64,000 nucleotides of DNA from Gordionus sp. m RMFG-2023 (lineage: Eukaryota > Nematomorpha > Gordioida > Chordodea > Parachordodidae), in NCBI RefSeq assembly GCF_954871325.1, contig NC_088779.1, positions 17,238,846 to 17,302,845 on the forward strand. The letters are read 5' to 3'. The translations under genes were made by a program, and so were the position numbers. The notes beneath the pieces were generated by a model. The model was not told the origin of the DNA, did no database searches, and was given only the letters and a program-made list of their open reading frames with translations. Positions 36,187-48,328 of this stretch are shown in pieces (position 1 is the stretch's first letter; each line of letters begins with the position of its first letter).

Positions 36187-36257
36187 GTATGAATAATATA
36201 AATGGGAAGAGATAGTGAAAGAGCTTACCACACGAAAACGTTAAAGCTAAAAAAAAA
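36187..36257 (+). mobile_element. LINE 3' end fragment
   Basis: About 70 bp matching the 3' end of the LINE at 7486-7825, including GAGCTTACCACACGAAAACG and an A-rich tail. Confidence 0.6.
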
Positions 36258-36354
36258 TGTTCAAAAAAATAGCTAAAAATTTTAAACTATTTTTTGTTAT
36301 ATTGTCTGCAATAAGAAATGGATTTTAAAATAACCAACAAGTCATATTTAGATA

Positions 36355-36563
36355 GTGTTATTAAACGGCTCGAGTTAGCCAATTTTTAAAATCGGTTAAC
36401 TCAAGATTTTAACCAATAGTAAATTACTTAAGCTTATTCATTTTGCCCATAGATAGCAGAAATATTTGAAATTATAGTGGCAAAATCTTGAGGCTTAAGG
36501 CAATAATATTTAGGAGAAAATTTTGATTAGCCCTATAAACACAATGGAGCAGTTTAACAACAC
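36355..36563. repeat. TA-flanked GTGTTG MITE
   Basis: GTGTTATTAAACGGCTCGAG at the left and GAGCAGTTTAACAACACT near the right end, bordered by TA at 36353-36354 and 36564-36565. Confidence 0.65.
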
Positions 36564-37014
36564 TACATTTAGTAACTTTTGGAGAATAAAAAAAAATATA
36601 CTGAATCATCCATCCATGATTTTTTTTTAAAAAAATAGAAAATATTGATATTATGATATTGATACAAATAGTACGTAAATAAAAATCGGTTTTTAGTAAT
36701 ATCTAAAAATATCGGATCTGATCAGTGAAAAAATTGTGGAAGCTCTAATATTTTTATTTATTTTAATATTTTTGATTATACTCGTATATTTAAAACTATA
36801 TTTTTTTAATAAAATAATGGAAAATTTCTAAATACTTTGGAATCCCTTGAGAAAACTAAAAAATCTTGAATGAGAAGCCTAAAAAATCTTGGCCTGAAAA
36901 GGTATGGGTTAACATTAAATGAATCCTTGATTATAAGTTGGCGATTTCGAAAAATTCCAATTAGTCATTATATTTATATGGGGGGGGGGAGTCTAAGGCG
37001 ATTCATTAATTAGC

Positions 37015-38918
37015 CTAGAGGTCTGCAAAGTGATTTTCCCATAACCCGAACCCGAATTATAAAAAAATTAATTTTGTCCGAGCCCGAATTAAAAAAAATT
37101 ATCAGCCCTACAACCCAATTAAATTTTTTTGTGAATATTATAATATAAACAATTAAAAATTATGTATATTACCAATAAGAGTTAATTTGGTAGCCATAAT
37201 ATAATGAATATTTATAAAGTTGCATTATATTTAAATTGGAAACATATAACTTTTATCAGTTTATATATGTTGAAATACAATCGAATTTAAAAATTATTGC
37301 GATTATATAAAAAATAACATGCATGATATAATGAACATATAAAGATATATCAATATCATTATCAATACTATCTATCACATAGATAATAGTGATATATAAA
37401 TAATAAGGAGTCGAGCTTGAGGGTTTCAAAGGCCCTACCATTCACTGAAAGCTCTCTTTCACTGTTAGTCGAGGAAGCAGGGATAGCCAAGAACAGCGTC
37501 CATATCAGTATTTTCACTTGATGCGAACCCCCCTCATAAGCCTATGCCAACCCCCCATATTTTTTAGATCATGAATTCAACTAAAACCCCCTCATTAACA
37601 ATGAATGCATCATCATAACATATTGTTTGGCATATGAGTTTGCTGAGAATGTATAACCCTTTTAAGTAAATTTAAATAGATAGCAAAAAGTTTTATTTGG
37701 AAAATAATGTCTATGATTGTTTGCAATATATAGATTTGGTCGATGATCATCAATATCATTGTATTACCCCCCCCCCCCTCCCAAATAAATTTATCCAACC
37801 ACCTTAAAGGCGTCTCCCTTTACTCCCTTCAATAAAAATTGGATATGTAGACGCTGGTCAGGAATTTAAGAGCCAAGCCATTTAAATTGGGAAAAGTGGT
37901 TTTGATAAGTCTCCACCAATTTAAGATATGGTAAACGGATGTCATGTAAAATAATAATTGAAAACATTATGAATGGTTAGAAGTTTTGCCCAGCTCAAAC
38001 TTAGGACTTCTCTAAACAAACGAAGAATTACGTTGTAAAATACTGGCCAACTCCACATGTACATTATGTTCCCAACCCGTTGATTGTTTTGGACATCATC
38101 CTCTTCATTGTCGATTCTCTAAAGGTAGACATTCTCGACACAGTGCAGTTAACGGCACCATTCTCCGTGCTCTACGCTCAGCTCAAATTCCAGCAACCCT
38201 TTAACCCTGTGGCCTCTCAACCGAGAATAATATACGGCCAGATGGGCTGACATTAATACCATGGAGTAATGGAACTCCATTAGCATGGGATTATACTTGC
38301 ATCGACCGATTTGCTCCCTCCTTTAATAACAACTCATTCGTGCGAGCTGAAAACTCTAAAATTAATAAATACACTTCCCTAACCAATTGCAATCTTATAC
38401 CAATCGTATCCGACACAACCGGTTTTTTTGGCAATCATGCCCTAACCTTCTTCAAATCTCTTGGTAAAAAAATCCGCGCCATCACTGGTGACCCACAGGA
38501 AGGCTTCTATCTCAGACAGCGCATATCTATTGATATATGCAGATATAACTGGATTGCCATCCACGGCTCTCTTTCTTGACCTCCTCCCACCCGACATACA
38601 ATTTACTTCACTAATTATTTTTTTTATTATACAGTTTTTTTTATATAGATTTTAATTTTCAAATAGTTTACATGATATTTTTAATATATATTTTTAAATT
38701 ACGTATATATGTTTTACTTTTAACGTTCATATGTATGAAGAAATTGGAATTTAATTCTCCTTTAGGGTTTAGTATAAACTCAAATAAATTTAAGATTTGT
38801 TAAAAAAATAAAATTAAAATGATTATTTAGGATATTTATATTTATTTATCGGTTTGAAAAAAAAATCTTTTTTGTCCGAATCCGGGCTCGGGATAAGGGC
38901 AGCTCGTGCAGACCTCTG
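37015..38918. repeat. hAT MITE, interrupted by a LINE and other DNA
   Basis: The left end CTAGAGGTCTGCAAAG and the right end CTCGTGCAGACCTCTG are inverted, followed inwards by CCCGAACCCGAATT and its counterpart CCGAATCCGGGCTCGGG. The flanks share TTAGC. The interior contains the LINE C-terminal fragment (37975-38640) and a hAT-like terminus (complement of 37521-37546, CATAGGCTTATGAGGGGGG). Confidence 0.5.
37975..38640 (+). mobile_element. LINE 3' end with conserved C-terminal domain
   Basis: Nearly continuous frames encode the C-terminus of a non-LTR retrotransposon polymerase family known from many invertebrates. In order: WLEVLPSSNLGLL, a Cys/His cluster CTLCSQPVDCFGHHPLHC, GRHSRHSAVN, RPDGLTLIPWSNGTPLAWDY with TCIDRFAPS, then TTGFFGNHAL, AITGDPQEGFYLRQRISIDI. 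A stop follows at about 38577-38579. This region is visibly richer in G+C than its surroundings. A stop and one frame change suggest decay. Related fragments are at 18603-18690 and 23605-25022. The clade was not assigned. Confidence 0.78.
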
Positions 38919-39579
38919 ATATTAGCTATGGTATTTACCAAAGCTTAAAAATTTCCAATAAACGGACAATCCTAGTGGTCGATAACTTTCCCTTTTAAGA
39001 TGGTTCATTTTTTAAAAATATTTAAAGAAAAGGAAATGGTCTATAAAATAAGCAAAAAATGAAAATTATATCTAAAATTAGCCAAGGCATAAATTTGCAA
39101 AATAAGGACCGTATCAAAAGCTCCTTAGCAACGGAGCGAAGGGGCCGGGCCCAGATCTGTTTCTAATGGCTTATAAAAGAAATAATCTAAAGAAATTCTG
39201 GCCCTCAAATACTCCCCCCCCCTCCTTAAATGAAGTTTACTGGCTATAGGCTTGCATATCTAAATAAAAATAAATATTTTTCAAGGGGTACTCCAAAGTT
39301 TTCAGAATGAGGCTACTAGATGATCCCCTCAATGGTATATATATACATAAGTCCTGACTTCGCGGTGGTAGCAAGGCTCTTACCCCCATCGACAAATGTC
39401 GGGGCTGCGCCCTCCATAAAAAAATATATGTTAATTATAATATCTCATCTAAAAATGAAAAAGGAGAAATAAAAGATATTAAATATTGCATTATTTCAAT
39501 ATTAAGTTCTTTCGTCTCCCATCTTTCGTTGGGCCCCCATAAAAAATAGATTAATTATTATATCTCATCTCTCTGTGTT
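38919..39579. other. Repeat-rich spacer before hAT remnant
   Basis: Contains two imperfect direct repeats (about 39412-39450 and 39535-39570) sharing CCATAAAAAA and AATTAT-ATATCTCATCT, and GC-rich words such as GTCGGGGCTGCGCC. It may hold the 5' end of the following hAT element. Confidence 0.4.
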
Positions 39580-40576
39580 ATGATGGGGTCTCTAACGTTA
39601 GTGAAAAGATATCTGGTTTACAAACATCTTAATGAAAATTCTAGATGTACATTGTGATTATCATATATTAAATCTTGTGGTTCATTTAATACTGTTGCAA
39701 AAATTCGCGATTTTATAGTATTAATGAAATACATATTAACTTTTGTTCAAGATATTTCGTTCCATCCAAGATGAAAATGATAAACTTCATTAAAGCCATT
39801 ATTCTCTATACATGTAACTTGAATCAGTAGAAAGAAAACATAAAACATTAGAATACATTTCGCAGTGAGGTTGGTACAAAAGTAAAAAATTTATTAGGCA
39901 AATAAAGCTATTTGAAAACTTTTTATTTCTTAAAATGATAACAATATTTGAGAGATTAGAAAATTTAAATGCGATGGTATGATAGATTCGAGCCTTCTTC
40001 GAATCTCTTTTTTTTATCGCTTTAAAATTGGCTCTAAGTTTAATTCATTTGTTTAATTTCTCCAAAACTTTGGAAAATCTTGTATATCATCTAGAATTTT
40101 GATAAAGATTTCTATTTTATATTTAGCATTTTAAGTACATTATAGATAAATATATTATGAAATTCTAGTCATACAATTGCAAGTAAAAAAAATCGTTTAA
40201 ACACACGAGTAATGGATCATTAAATTAATAGGCGCAATTTACGATCCATAAACTTGATAGAAATCATGTTTCACTATTCTATGAAGATTCTTTTATTCTT
40301 CATATGTTATTTTCTTGGCACTACCAAAGTTGGAAAAATAGATATTAAACTCTATAGAGGACGTCATAATCATAATGGAACATATTTCTATTTTTTCAGA
40401 GTATGTAAAATTTATTAAAATTCAATTCATGTAAATGCTTGTCTTGTTCTGCAGAACGATCATTTTCAAGATTAACACGTGTTAAATCCTATTTAAGTTC
40501 TACTATGAAACATGAACGACTTAATCATAGGGCAATTTTAAATGCGAATAAAGAAGATGCTAAAGAACTTGATTAA
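39580..40576 (+). mobile_element. Decayed hAT transposase, C-terminal half
   Basis: Starts with YDGVSNVSEKISGLQTS (the GYDGAxxMSG catalytic-region motif of DUF4371-type hAT proteins) and ends with a well-preserved dimerisation domain, SAERSFSRLTRVKSYLSSTM, then HERLNHRAILNANKEDAKEL and a stop at 40574-40576. The middle has many stops and frame changes. It is a different, older family than the element at 61708. Confidence 0.75.
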
Positions 40577-41747
40577 ATGATAATGAATATTATAAATAAA
40601 AATTAAATAAAGAAACACATTTTACCTAAAAAAATATATTACATCATTCACAAAAAAATAAATAAGATTAAATCTGAGAATATTAATAAATTTATATGTA
40701 AAAATTCATGTTAAAATGCCTTAGAATTAGGAACAGGAGAAATAAAATATATTAATTTAGATAACAAGTAATTAATATTACGTTATTTAAAAAAACTATT
40801 TTTAAAAATGACAATATATTGTAGATTATTTGCATACTATTTTACTATAGAATAAAATAATTCTTACTGGATTTATAACAGTATCCTTTGATTCTATGGT
40901 CATATTGATAAGAATATAATTTAATAAATTAATTAAATATTGGTCAAGTAAAAAAAATTGTATAAATAACTAAAAAACTTAAGTAAATATCAAAAAATAA
41001 ATAATATAATATTTGGCAAGATCTTATGAGTAATGATAAAAAAATTTAAATTTTGTTTTTCTTTTATTAATTTATTTTTTAGCTTATTTTCTGTAACATT
41101 ATTATTTATATTTATTATTATTTTATTTATTTTATAATTTACCTATCTCAAAAAAATATCTAAAAAATGAAATTTATCGTTATTTTTTTTGTAGTGCGAT
41201 AAAATTTTTATTTTATTATCCTACACTATACTATCGATTTTAAAATATAAATAAAATACTTTTAGTTCGACCCTAGGCTCGATTTGGTAAATTTCATAGC
41301 CAAATATTACCTTAGCCCTAGATTTTGTCAATAGATGTCCAAAACTTTTGCTATCTCTGAACAATATCTTCAAACTTGGGTAAGATTTTTGGTTATAATC
41401 TTAATAATGGTTTATAAAAATCAAAGATTCTAAATTAAATAATACTACAGTAAGATCTTGTAAAAGGCCAAATCGGACTAAAAATTATCACTAAATATTT
41501 AAATAAAGTAACCCATGACCGGAAAAAAAAATCTATAAATTTATAATATAAGTTAAAGTCATCGCGTGTTATTAAAATATGAGTCATTACAAAAATTTTG
41601 AAAGACAATTCATATTTCAATACAAGTTTTGATAATTAAATTTGACTTGTCATTGTGGGTAACTAAAGATTAAATGATTTGATATTTTATGAATATATAT
41701 TTTGAAAAAAAAAACTATTATTAAGTCTTGAATTAATATAATTCTTA
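40577..41747. other. AT-rich DNA, no gene seen
   Basis: Mostly A+T-rich. A degenerate TA-flanked MITE-like stretch (about 41270-41450: CGACCCTAGGCTCGATTTGG, AACAATATCTTCAAACTTGG) is the only structure noticed. Confidence 0.4.
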
Positions 41748-41986
41748 TAGTGCGTACAAATTGAGCTTTTCAACGCTCCGTTTTAAAAGCAAATAATGCA
41801 TTTTAAATGGTGTTGTGCAAATTGGATTTTTTTACAGCAAGCGTTAAAAAAAAGCAAACTAGTTTGATTTTTTTATGCGTTTTTATTTCGCGCCAATATA
41901 TATTTTTAATTTTATTTAGTGATTTTATATAATTATACATATTGTAATATATTAAAAATATTTAATAAACTTTTTTAAATTTTAAA

Positions 41987-42310
41987 ATGGAAACAAATGC
42001 GGAATTGTACGTTAATTATTTTACATTTATATAATTATTATATCTTATTTAGAGAGTGGGACGACATAGTGACAAAAAAATTCTGTGCCTTATTAGAGAG
42101 TCAAGAAATGGTCTGGAATCAGCAGCATCCAGACCATAAAAATTCTACATTAGTGCTAAATGGTTTATCATCCATTAGCCAAAGGTATAAATATATATAT
42201 AAGATTAAAGAAATTATATTTTTAATAGCATGGAAGTTGAATTTCCTCAGCATGATACAACTGTGTCATGCATAAAGAAGAAGATGAAGAACTTCAAGGA
42301 TTTTTATTAA
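41987..42310 (+). CDS. MADF-like DNA-binding protein of the Harbinger element (three exons)
   Basis: Harbinger elements usually encode a Myb/MADF-type partner that helps the transposase find its DNA. Three exons join in frame: 41987-42006 (METNAE), 42053-42184 and 42229-42310, with GT-AG introns of 46 and 44 bp. The product is 77 residues. Exon two gives EWDDIVTKKFCALLESQEMV and WNQQHPDHKN, the start of a MADF fold. Exon three gives MEVEFPQHDTTVSCIKKKMK and NFKDFY, its last helix. A stop comes directly after the domain, so any C-terminal region is lost or absent. The spliced frame has no stop, which argues for recent function. The exon model is inferred from the sequence alone. Confidence 0.65.
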
Positions 42311-43113
42311 AAATATTTATATTTTTGTAATATTATTGTAAATATATATATTTATATATAAAATAAAGTAGTATTCAATATTAATAGTGTCCATTTTTCA
42401 AAAAAATATATAAATGAGCTAACTATCATTTGGCATTTTTATTAAAATATATAATTTTTTAATAAGATAGGATATCAAATTATGATAGAATGTGATTGAA
42501 TTAACATTTATGAAAATCTAATAAATAAAAATATCAGGGATATCATGGTTGGGAGAATTGTAAATTTAAGATTAGTAAGTATATATATTATAAATTTTGA
42601 AACAATATATAGAGATCAAAATTTAATGCCTTTCTAGGAATATATGCCAATGTTTATCACAAGCCCTTTGCAATTTTTTTTAACCATAGTTTAGGCAATA
42701 TTATCTAGAAATTAATGTAAAAAGAATAATAGTGTATGATTTTTTAAGATATTGACTATTTATATAGAAAATATTTACTATGTTTTATTGAGCTAATTTT
42801 TTGACATCACCTTATGTGATTATAATAGAAAAATTATTATTCAAAATTTATTAAGCATTTTTATTAATATATGTAGATTATAAATAAAAATATATTAAGA
42901 TAAAATAAATATATAAATAATAATATAAAATCATTTATGAATTTAAAAAAATTTTGAATGAATTTCTGATATTCCTTGCTTCATTAGATTATGCATTATT
43001 GTCCCTAATAACAGACATAGGTCTTACATTCAAGTTCGTGATATCTGTAAATATATTTTTTAAAATAACAAAATATAGATTTATCCAATTTATATTAAAT
43101 ATTTTTTAAATAC

Positions 43114-43509
43114 CTATCTGATCAACATCATCAGGTAAGCCCTCCAAGGATATGATAATGTTGTGTAAAATACATATACACTTAATTGCTTGTTGAAATT
43201 CGTCACCTTAGGTTGTATATCGTCTTTTATGAGATTCAGAATATAGGAGAAAGTCGTTCTCCTCCTCCTTGTATAATTGAAAAATTGGGATGGAGTAAGA
43301 TCTGCTTTTATAGTAATATACTCTGAAAATAAATTTCTCTCCATAAATATTTTTGAGGTCTTCCTTCTTGTCTTCGTAGATTTCCTTCTTTTTAGTAAAT
43401 ATAAAGCAATTAGTTGCTTATCTTGTAAACTAAAAAATTCCATATTGTTTAATAAAAATGTTTTCAATTTTAAAATAAAGAAAAAACGTACTGCTTTCAA
43501 TTTAAACAC
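43114..43509 (-). CDS. Harbinger transposase, N-terminal fragment
   Basis: A 131-residue frame. Residues about 50-105 (MERNLFSEYITIKADLTPSQ, FFNYTRRRRTTFSYILNLIK, DDIQ) resemble the conserved N-terminal region of PIF/Harbinger transposases (EYHTL...DPERFF..FRM....F..LL..I...I). The expected continuation into the DDE nuclease is missing; after KQLS the frame jumps to an unrelated tail and stops. Faint further pieces may exist at 42950-43040. Met at residue 23 is an alternative start. Confidence 0.65.
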   Translation of the reverse strand: MFKLKAVRFFFILKLKTFLLNNMEFFSLQDKQLIALYLLKRRKSTKTRRKTSKIFMERNLFSEYITIKADLTPSQFFNYTRRRRTTFSYILNLIKDDIQPKVTNFNKQLSVYVFYTTLSYPWRAYLMMLIR

Positions 43510-43675
43510 AGATGAGTTACGTTAAAAAACGTACTGCAAACGCAAACGTTCAATTTGTGCGCACTATTATTTCACCTTAAATCTGAAAACTGATTTAAAA
43601 TTTTTTAGAGGAAAGTTAAGATAAATATTATATTTTAAATTATTTATCATGATCAGCCATAAAAAAAATAATTGA

Positions 43676-44112
43676 GGGGGGGGGGGGGGGTAATGCGATA
43701 GGGCAAACCTAAGGGTGGTTGACCCTATAAATTAAATTTTTTCTGCCTGAGCTCGGCTAGGCAGGCCTAAAATTTTAATTTTGAGCACGGTCTGGCCCAA
43801 AATATTTTTTATTTTTAGGCCTAATCCCGGCTCAAGATTTTTAACTGAAAAATATGAATTAAACGCATTCTTAGTTAAATATAATAAAAAATTTCAATAA
43901 TTCTAATACCAAGAAATTTTAATTGTTTATTTTAATTAAAGTATGAAAACATTATTTTTTATTTTTTTTAATATAATTTTTACATAATATTTAAGCATGA
44001 ATCTGCCTCGGCCCGATTTAAAAAAAAAAATTTAAACCTGAGCCCTGCCCGAAATTTATAGGCCCGAACCAGGCGGCTTGGTCTTCGGGTGGTTCGCAAA
44101 GTTCTAGGGCAC
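43676..44112. repeat. GC-word repeat, unclassified MITE-like
   Basis: A 15-G run (43676-43690) is followed by TAGGGCAAACCTAAGGGTGG; the far end, read on the complement, has TAGAACTTTGCGAACCACCC. GGCCTAA/GGCCCGAA words lie between. Ends are loosely inverted; no target duplication was found. Confidence 0.35.
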
Positions 44113-44180
44113 AACTAAAATTTTACATGCGAGAAAAAAATTTAAGATACATTTTTGTTGATAACCAATCAATACATATA

Positions 44181-44380
44181 GTGTGTTAACCGGCTCGTTT
44201 TGAGACGATTTTAAAAAAAGTCTAACTCAATATTTTATCTAGCAAGTCTTAAATTTTGTTTATATGGCCAAAGGTTTAAACATCTATTAACGAAATTTGA
44301 AGACAGGTAATATCTTATTAGCAAAAATATTGGGTAAACCGTTTTGTAAAAATCATCTCAAATCCAGCTGTTTAACAACC
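44181..44380. repeat. TA-flanked GTGTTG MITE
   Basis: TA|GTGTGTTAACCGGCTCG on the left and CAGCTGTTTAACAAC on the right; internal words AACTCAATATTTTATC and AAAATATTGGG match the family. Confidence 0.55.
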
Positions 44381-44920
44381 AAATGTATATAACAGCGTTA
44401 GAGTAAAAATATAACTATATTTTAAAAAATAAGACACGCTATTTTACAAAAAATCAATGCATATGACTTTAAGAAAGCATGCGAGTGTGGCGAAGTTGAA
44501 TATATTTTAGATCAGGACATGATTTGTGCTAAAGTGTGATTATTATTTTATAAATAAAATGTCTTTTATATTTAGTAGACTACATTTTTAATTTACAGCT
44601 ACGATATCGATCTCGCTCTTTTTTTGAAAATATTGCTTATAACATGTTTTTAAATTTTTTATGAGGGGTTACCAAACACGACGCCATTGAATCAAATAAT
44701 ATTGTCATTAGACATATGCCCCGCCCACTGGCCGAGGTGAAAATCTTCTTAAAATAAATTAAAAAGCCGGACCATGTCTCGTTTTCATAACATTTTTATA
44801 CACATTTTCTAATTATATAGTATTTCTTTATAAAGAAAAGGTTAGCAAAATAAAAATAATATTCAATTAAACAGATTATTTTAAAATCCACTTCTACACT
44901 CCCCCCCCCAACCATTAGAA

Positions 44921-45069
44921 AATTTCGGGCAAGGTTGGCTTTTAAAAATGTATTAAAGAAAATTTCGGTCTGGGCTTCGTGCAATATTTTTTTTCCGCGT
45001 CGAGCCGGTTGCTAGCCGGGCCGGGCAACTTATCCAAAATGTTTAACCGGCCGGGCTTGCAGACCCCTG
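44921..45069. repeat. Partial hAT-type MITE
   Basis: Only the right end is clear: CCGGGCTTGCAGACCCCTG. GC words (GAGCCGG, GCCGGGCCGGGC) precede it. The left end is uncertain. Confidence 0.4.
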
Positions 45070-46813
45070 CGCCATATATTCCCCCACCTAAGGATCGATA
45101 TAATTTTTATTTGTATTAGCGTCTACGATTTTAAATACTTTTTAATAAGTGTTTTTTTATTATTATGTGAAGGTCTTTATATAAAGATGCTCAAATTTAG
45201 TACTCATATATATATAATTATTTAAGTCCACCAAAAACATCCCTTTTATCTGACATCTATATTTTTATGTTATTAGCCCGTTTTTTGATCTGTCTCCCTG
45301 GTTCGCTAAGTTAATTGTCAGGCGGTTTAATAAAACATTTTGAACAAATTTCTAGACAGGCAAATAAAATAGGTGCCTGAATAATGTTTTTCCTATCCCA
45401 CTAAAATATTTGCAATTTAAAAAAAATCTATAATAAAATCGCATCTGGTACATATTTAAACTATTTATAACAGTTAAAAAAATTAATCCGGATAGGGCCC
45501 ATTATTTTTTTTTTACAAAATGCACGGTCCATTTTTAAAATTTTATATGGGCTAGTTAAAATTTTATTTGGCTGGTTATGATTTTTTAAGGACTTGCAGG
45601 ACTTACGTTATTTCAATAAATTAAAAAAACCGTAGATTGTAATAAAGTATACAAAAAGGATAATCTTTTAAAAAGGTGGCTAAAAAACCCTTGCAAAAGA
45701 AAATACATCCTAATATCCCTTAAAATTTGTTGATTTTAGGAACCATTGATATTATATAAATTTAGTGGAAAATATTAAAAAATTTCAATTAAGGCGAACA
45801 CATGTTTTGTTTTGATTGTTTACAAAAAAATTGTTAAATAAACTATTCTTAAAACGTTCTTAGATTTAGTAAACGCTTAACAAAAACCATATATTATGTA
45901 CATGATAAAATTTTTTATTAAAAATATCATGTTTTTGGAAAATATGGTGATAAATAAATAACATTAATATTATCGTATCACCTTATTTTTAGGAATAAGC
46001 CTAAATAATGGTTCAATCTTGAGGGATATTCATCTTTAAAATTGATTGATTGAAGGTGATTTAAAGCTACTTGAGTATTCTTAAATAATATAGTTGTATG
46101 TATACCATATCAAATCAACTGAAAACTCAACCCGATCTTCGATTTTTCTTAAAATTTACATGATGAAATATTATACTAACTAGCAAAAATATAAAATTTT
46201 AATTCCCAACTGTGCTTACTTCCTGAAATATGACCATCTTTAGAAACACGAAAATTCAAAAATACATATTTAACTTTAAATATCTAAATAAATAATTAAA
46301 CTCAAACCATAATTTAAATTTTATTAAATAGCTCTATAATAGCCCTTTAATATGATATAAACTATATTATATTGAAAATAAGTATTACCAAAAACTGGAA
46401 ATAGAAAGGAAATATCTATAAAAAGAAAACTGATATAATTTTTTTTTTCAGTTTTTTTTAGGTAGACATTATACTTCCTTATATTTGTGCAAAATTTAGA
46501 TTAGGTCAAACACTGGTATAAGAGCTTTCGCACTTAAAATTTTGGTCATATGGATAAAATCGATAATAAATATCATTTATTTTTTAAATGTGTAAGAGAC
46601 CAGGGCTAGTAAGCGAATTTTTTTTCAAAATCTTCTTAGGCCCGAAAATAATTTTATTTGAATTTACAAAATACCGTGAGATAGCCTAAATACTTGCCTA
46701 AAGTTAGACATTGATAAATTTCTTAAATATCTTATACTTTTATCGATTCTAGTAAAATTAAATTTTTGCGTCACCAAGCCCCAAACCTGAGGCATTTAGA
46801 TTCAATTAGTTTA
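45070..46813. other. AT-rich DNA, no gene seen
   Basis: Long A+T-rich spacer before the palindrome. No coding frame or repeat with clear ends was recognised. Confidence 0.45.
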
Positions 46814-46833
46814 TTACAAGGTTTCCCACTCAA

Positions 46834-47078
46834 AAAAGGAAAAGTTTCAATCATAAAAGGAAAAGGTCCAAACAAAAAAGGAAAAGTGTCAATCAAAAAA
46901 AGAAAATTCCCAAAAAGAAAGGAAAAAGTCCGATCAAAAAAGGAAAAGTGTCAAACAAAAAAGGAAAAGGTCCAATTAAAAAAGGAAATGTGTCAATCGA
47001 AAAAGGAAAATTCCCAAAAGGAAAGGAAAAGTGTCAATCAAAAAAGGAAAATTCCCTTTCAAAAAAGGAAAATTGTAA
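46834..47078. repeat. 21-bp tandem array, left arm
   Basis: About 12 imperfect units of AAAAAAGGAAAAG plus a variable 8-9 bases (TTTCAATC, GGTCCAAAC, GTGTCAATC, ATTCCCAAA). It reads as a Lys-rich peptide only because of its base composition. Confidence 0.75.
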
Positions 47079-47894
47079 TTTTTTTTAATTTTTTTAAAAA
47101 AAATATTTTTCTTAAATTTTTTTTTATTTTTGTCATTCCTTCTTATTTTATTTCTAACTTTTTGCTATTTCTTTACTTTATTTGTATCTTTTCTGAATTT
47201 ATTTTTCATACTATATCTTTTCTCAGTTTTTTATGTATCTTCTCATTTTTGATAATTCTTTTGTATTTTTAAGAATAATTTTTAAATTTAGGTTCATTTT
47301 TTTAACAATTCTTTACGTTATTTTTTCATCATACATATGTCGTAATTTTTAAAGGGATCATAACTATACGGGATCTTCACGGGATTTAAAGGGATCTCTT
47401 TAAAATTTCAATTTTTAAAGGTAAAGAACTATAAGGCATTATCACGTTTGAACCTAAAAAGCGTTTTCCGCGCGTTTCGTTTCGTTTCGTTTCATTTTTT
47501 AATTTTATTGTTATTCATTAATTTTCAATGTTATTTTTTTTGACCTTATAAAATAAGATATGTCTAATATAGGGTATCAATCGATAGCTAATCAAAAGAT
47601 CTATTCAACTGGAGGTCAATCTCTCCCCCATAATGGGCGGGACAAGGTCTTGTGGGGTCAGAAATATTTTTATTAACACAAATGATCGATATGGGTATCA
47701 AATAAAAGCTAATTTAAATATCTTTAGATTGAAATTATTCATTTTTTGTCTTGATGGGTATGACTGTCAGGCCTTCTACATATTAACAAAATGTCTAGTT
47801 GGATAGAATTTACAGAAATAAAAGAAAATGAAGATAAAACTATTTTTTAAATCTTTTTTCGGTTCCAATCCTGAACTTGAAATATATAATTTGC

Positions 47895-48328
47895 AGTGTT
47901 CTATATTTAGCGCGTTATTCCATAGCTATTTTTTTTAGTATCGATAGCTATAGCGTTTTACATTTTTTTAAAAAGAGAGATAGCGGTAGCTCTTAGTCGT
48001 AACTAAATAAATAGCAAAAATTATTATAATAATTTTATAATTAATTCTAAAATCATAATCTTTTTATTTTATCTGTACCAAAATTATTTTCATTATCAAT
48101 GTCTACTGTCGACTTTAAAAAAAAATTTATATATTTACAATGCATATTATTAAATGTAAATTTAAATAAATAAAATAAAAAGATTATGATTTTAGAATTA
48201 ATTATAAAATTATTATAATAATTATTGCTATTTATTTAATAAAGAGCTTTTTAAAAATAGGTAGCACGCTAAAGCTATCGATACCAAAAAAAATAGGTAT
48301 GGAATAACGCGTTAAATATAGAACATTG
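47895..48328. repeat. Central palindromic MITE-like core
   Basis: Begins CAGTGTTCTATATTTAGCGC and ends with the complement of CAATGTTCTATATTTAACGC. CTATCGATA/TATCGATAGC words and TAGCG words resemble the ends of the BED-hAT at 15618-17334. It may be a separate hAT-like MITE at the centre of the larger palindrome. Confidence 0.45.

Larger units (their letters stand above)
41748..43566. mobile_element. PIF/Harbinger DNA transposon
   Basis: Ends TAGTGCGTACAAATTGAG (left) and the complement of TAGTGCGCACAAATTGAA (right) are matching terminal inverted repeats. TTA lies on both sides (41745-41747 and 43567-43569), the target duplication expected for this superfamily. It carries two genes, as Harbinger elements do: a MADF-like accessory protein on the plus strand and a transposase piece on the minus strand. 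The transposase is incomplete, so this copy is probably inactive on its own. Confidence 0.85.

Noticed and set aside
46766-47272. 168-codon Lys-rich frame with KKGKVS repeats
   Set aside because: It is the 21-bp tandem array of the palindrome read as protein; the mirrored arm gives the same kind of frame, and there is no sign of selection for coding.
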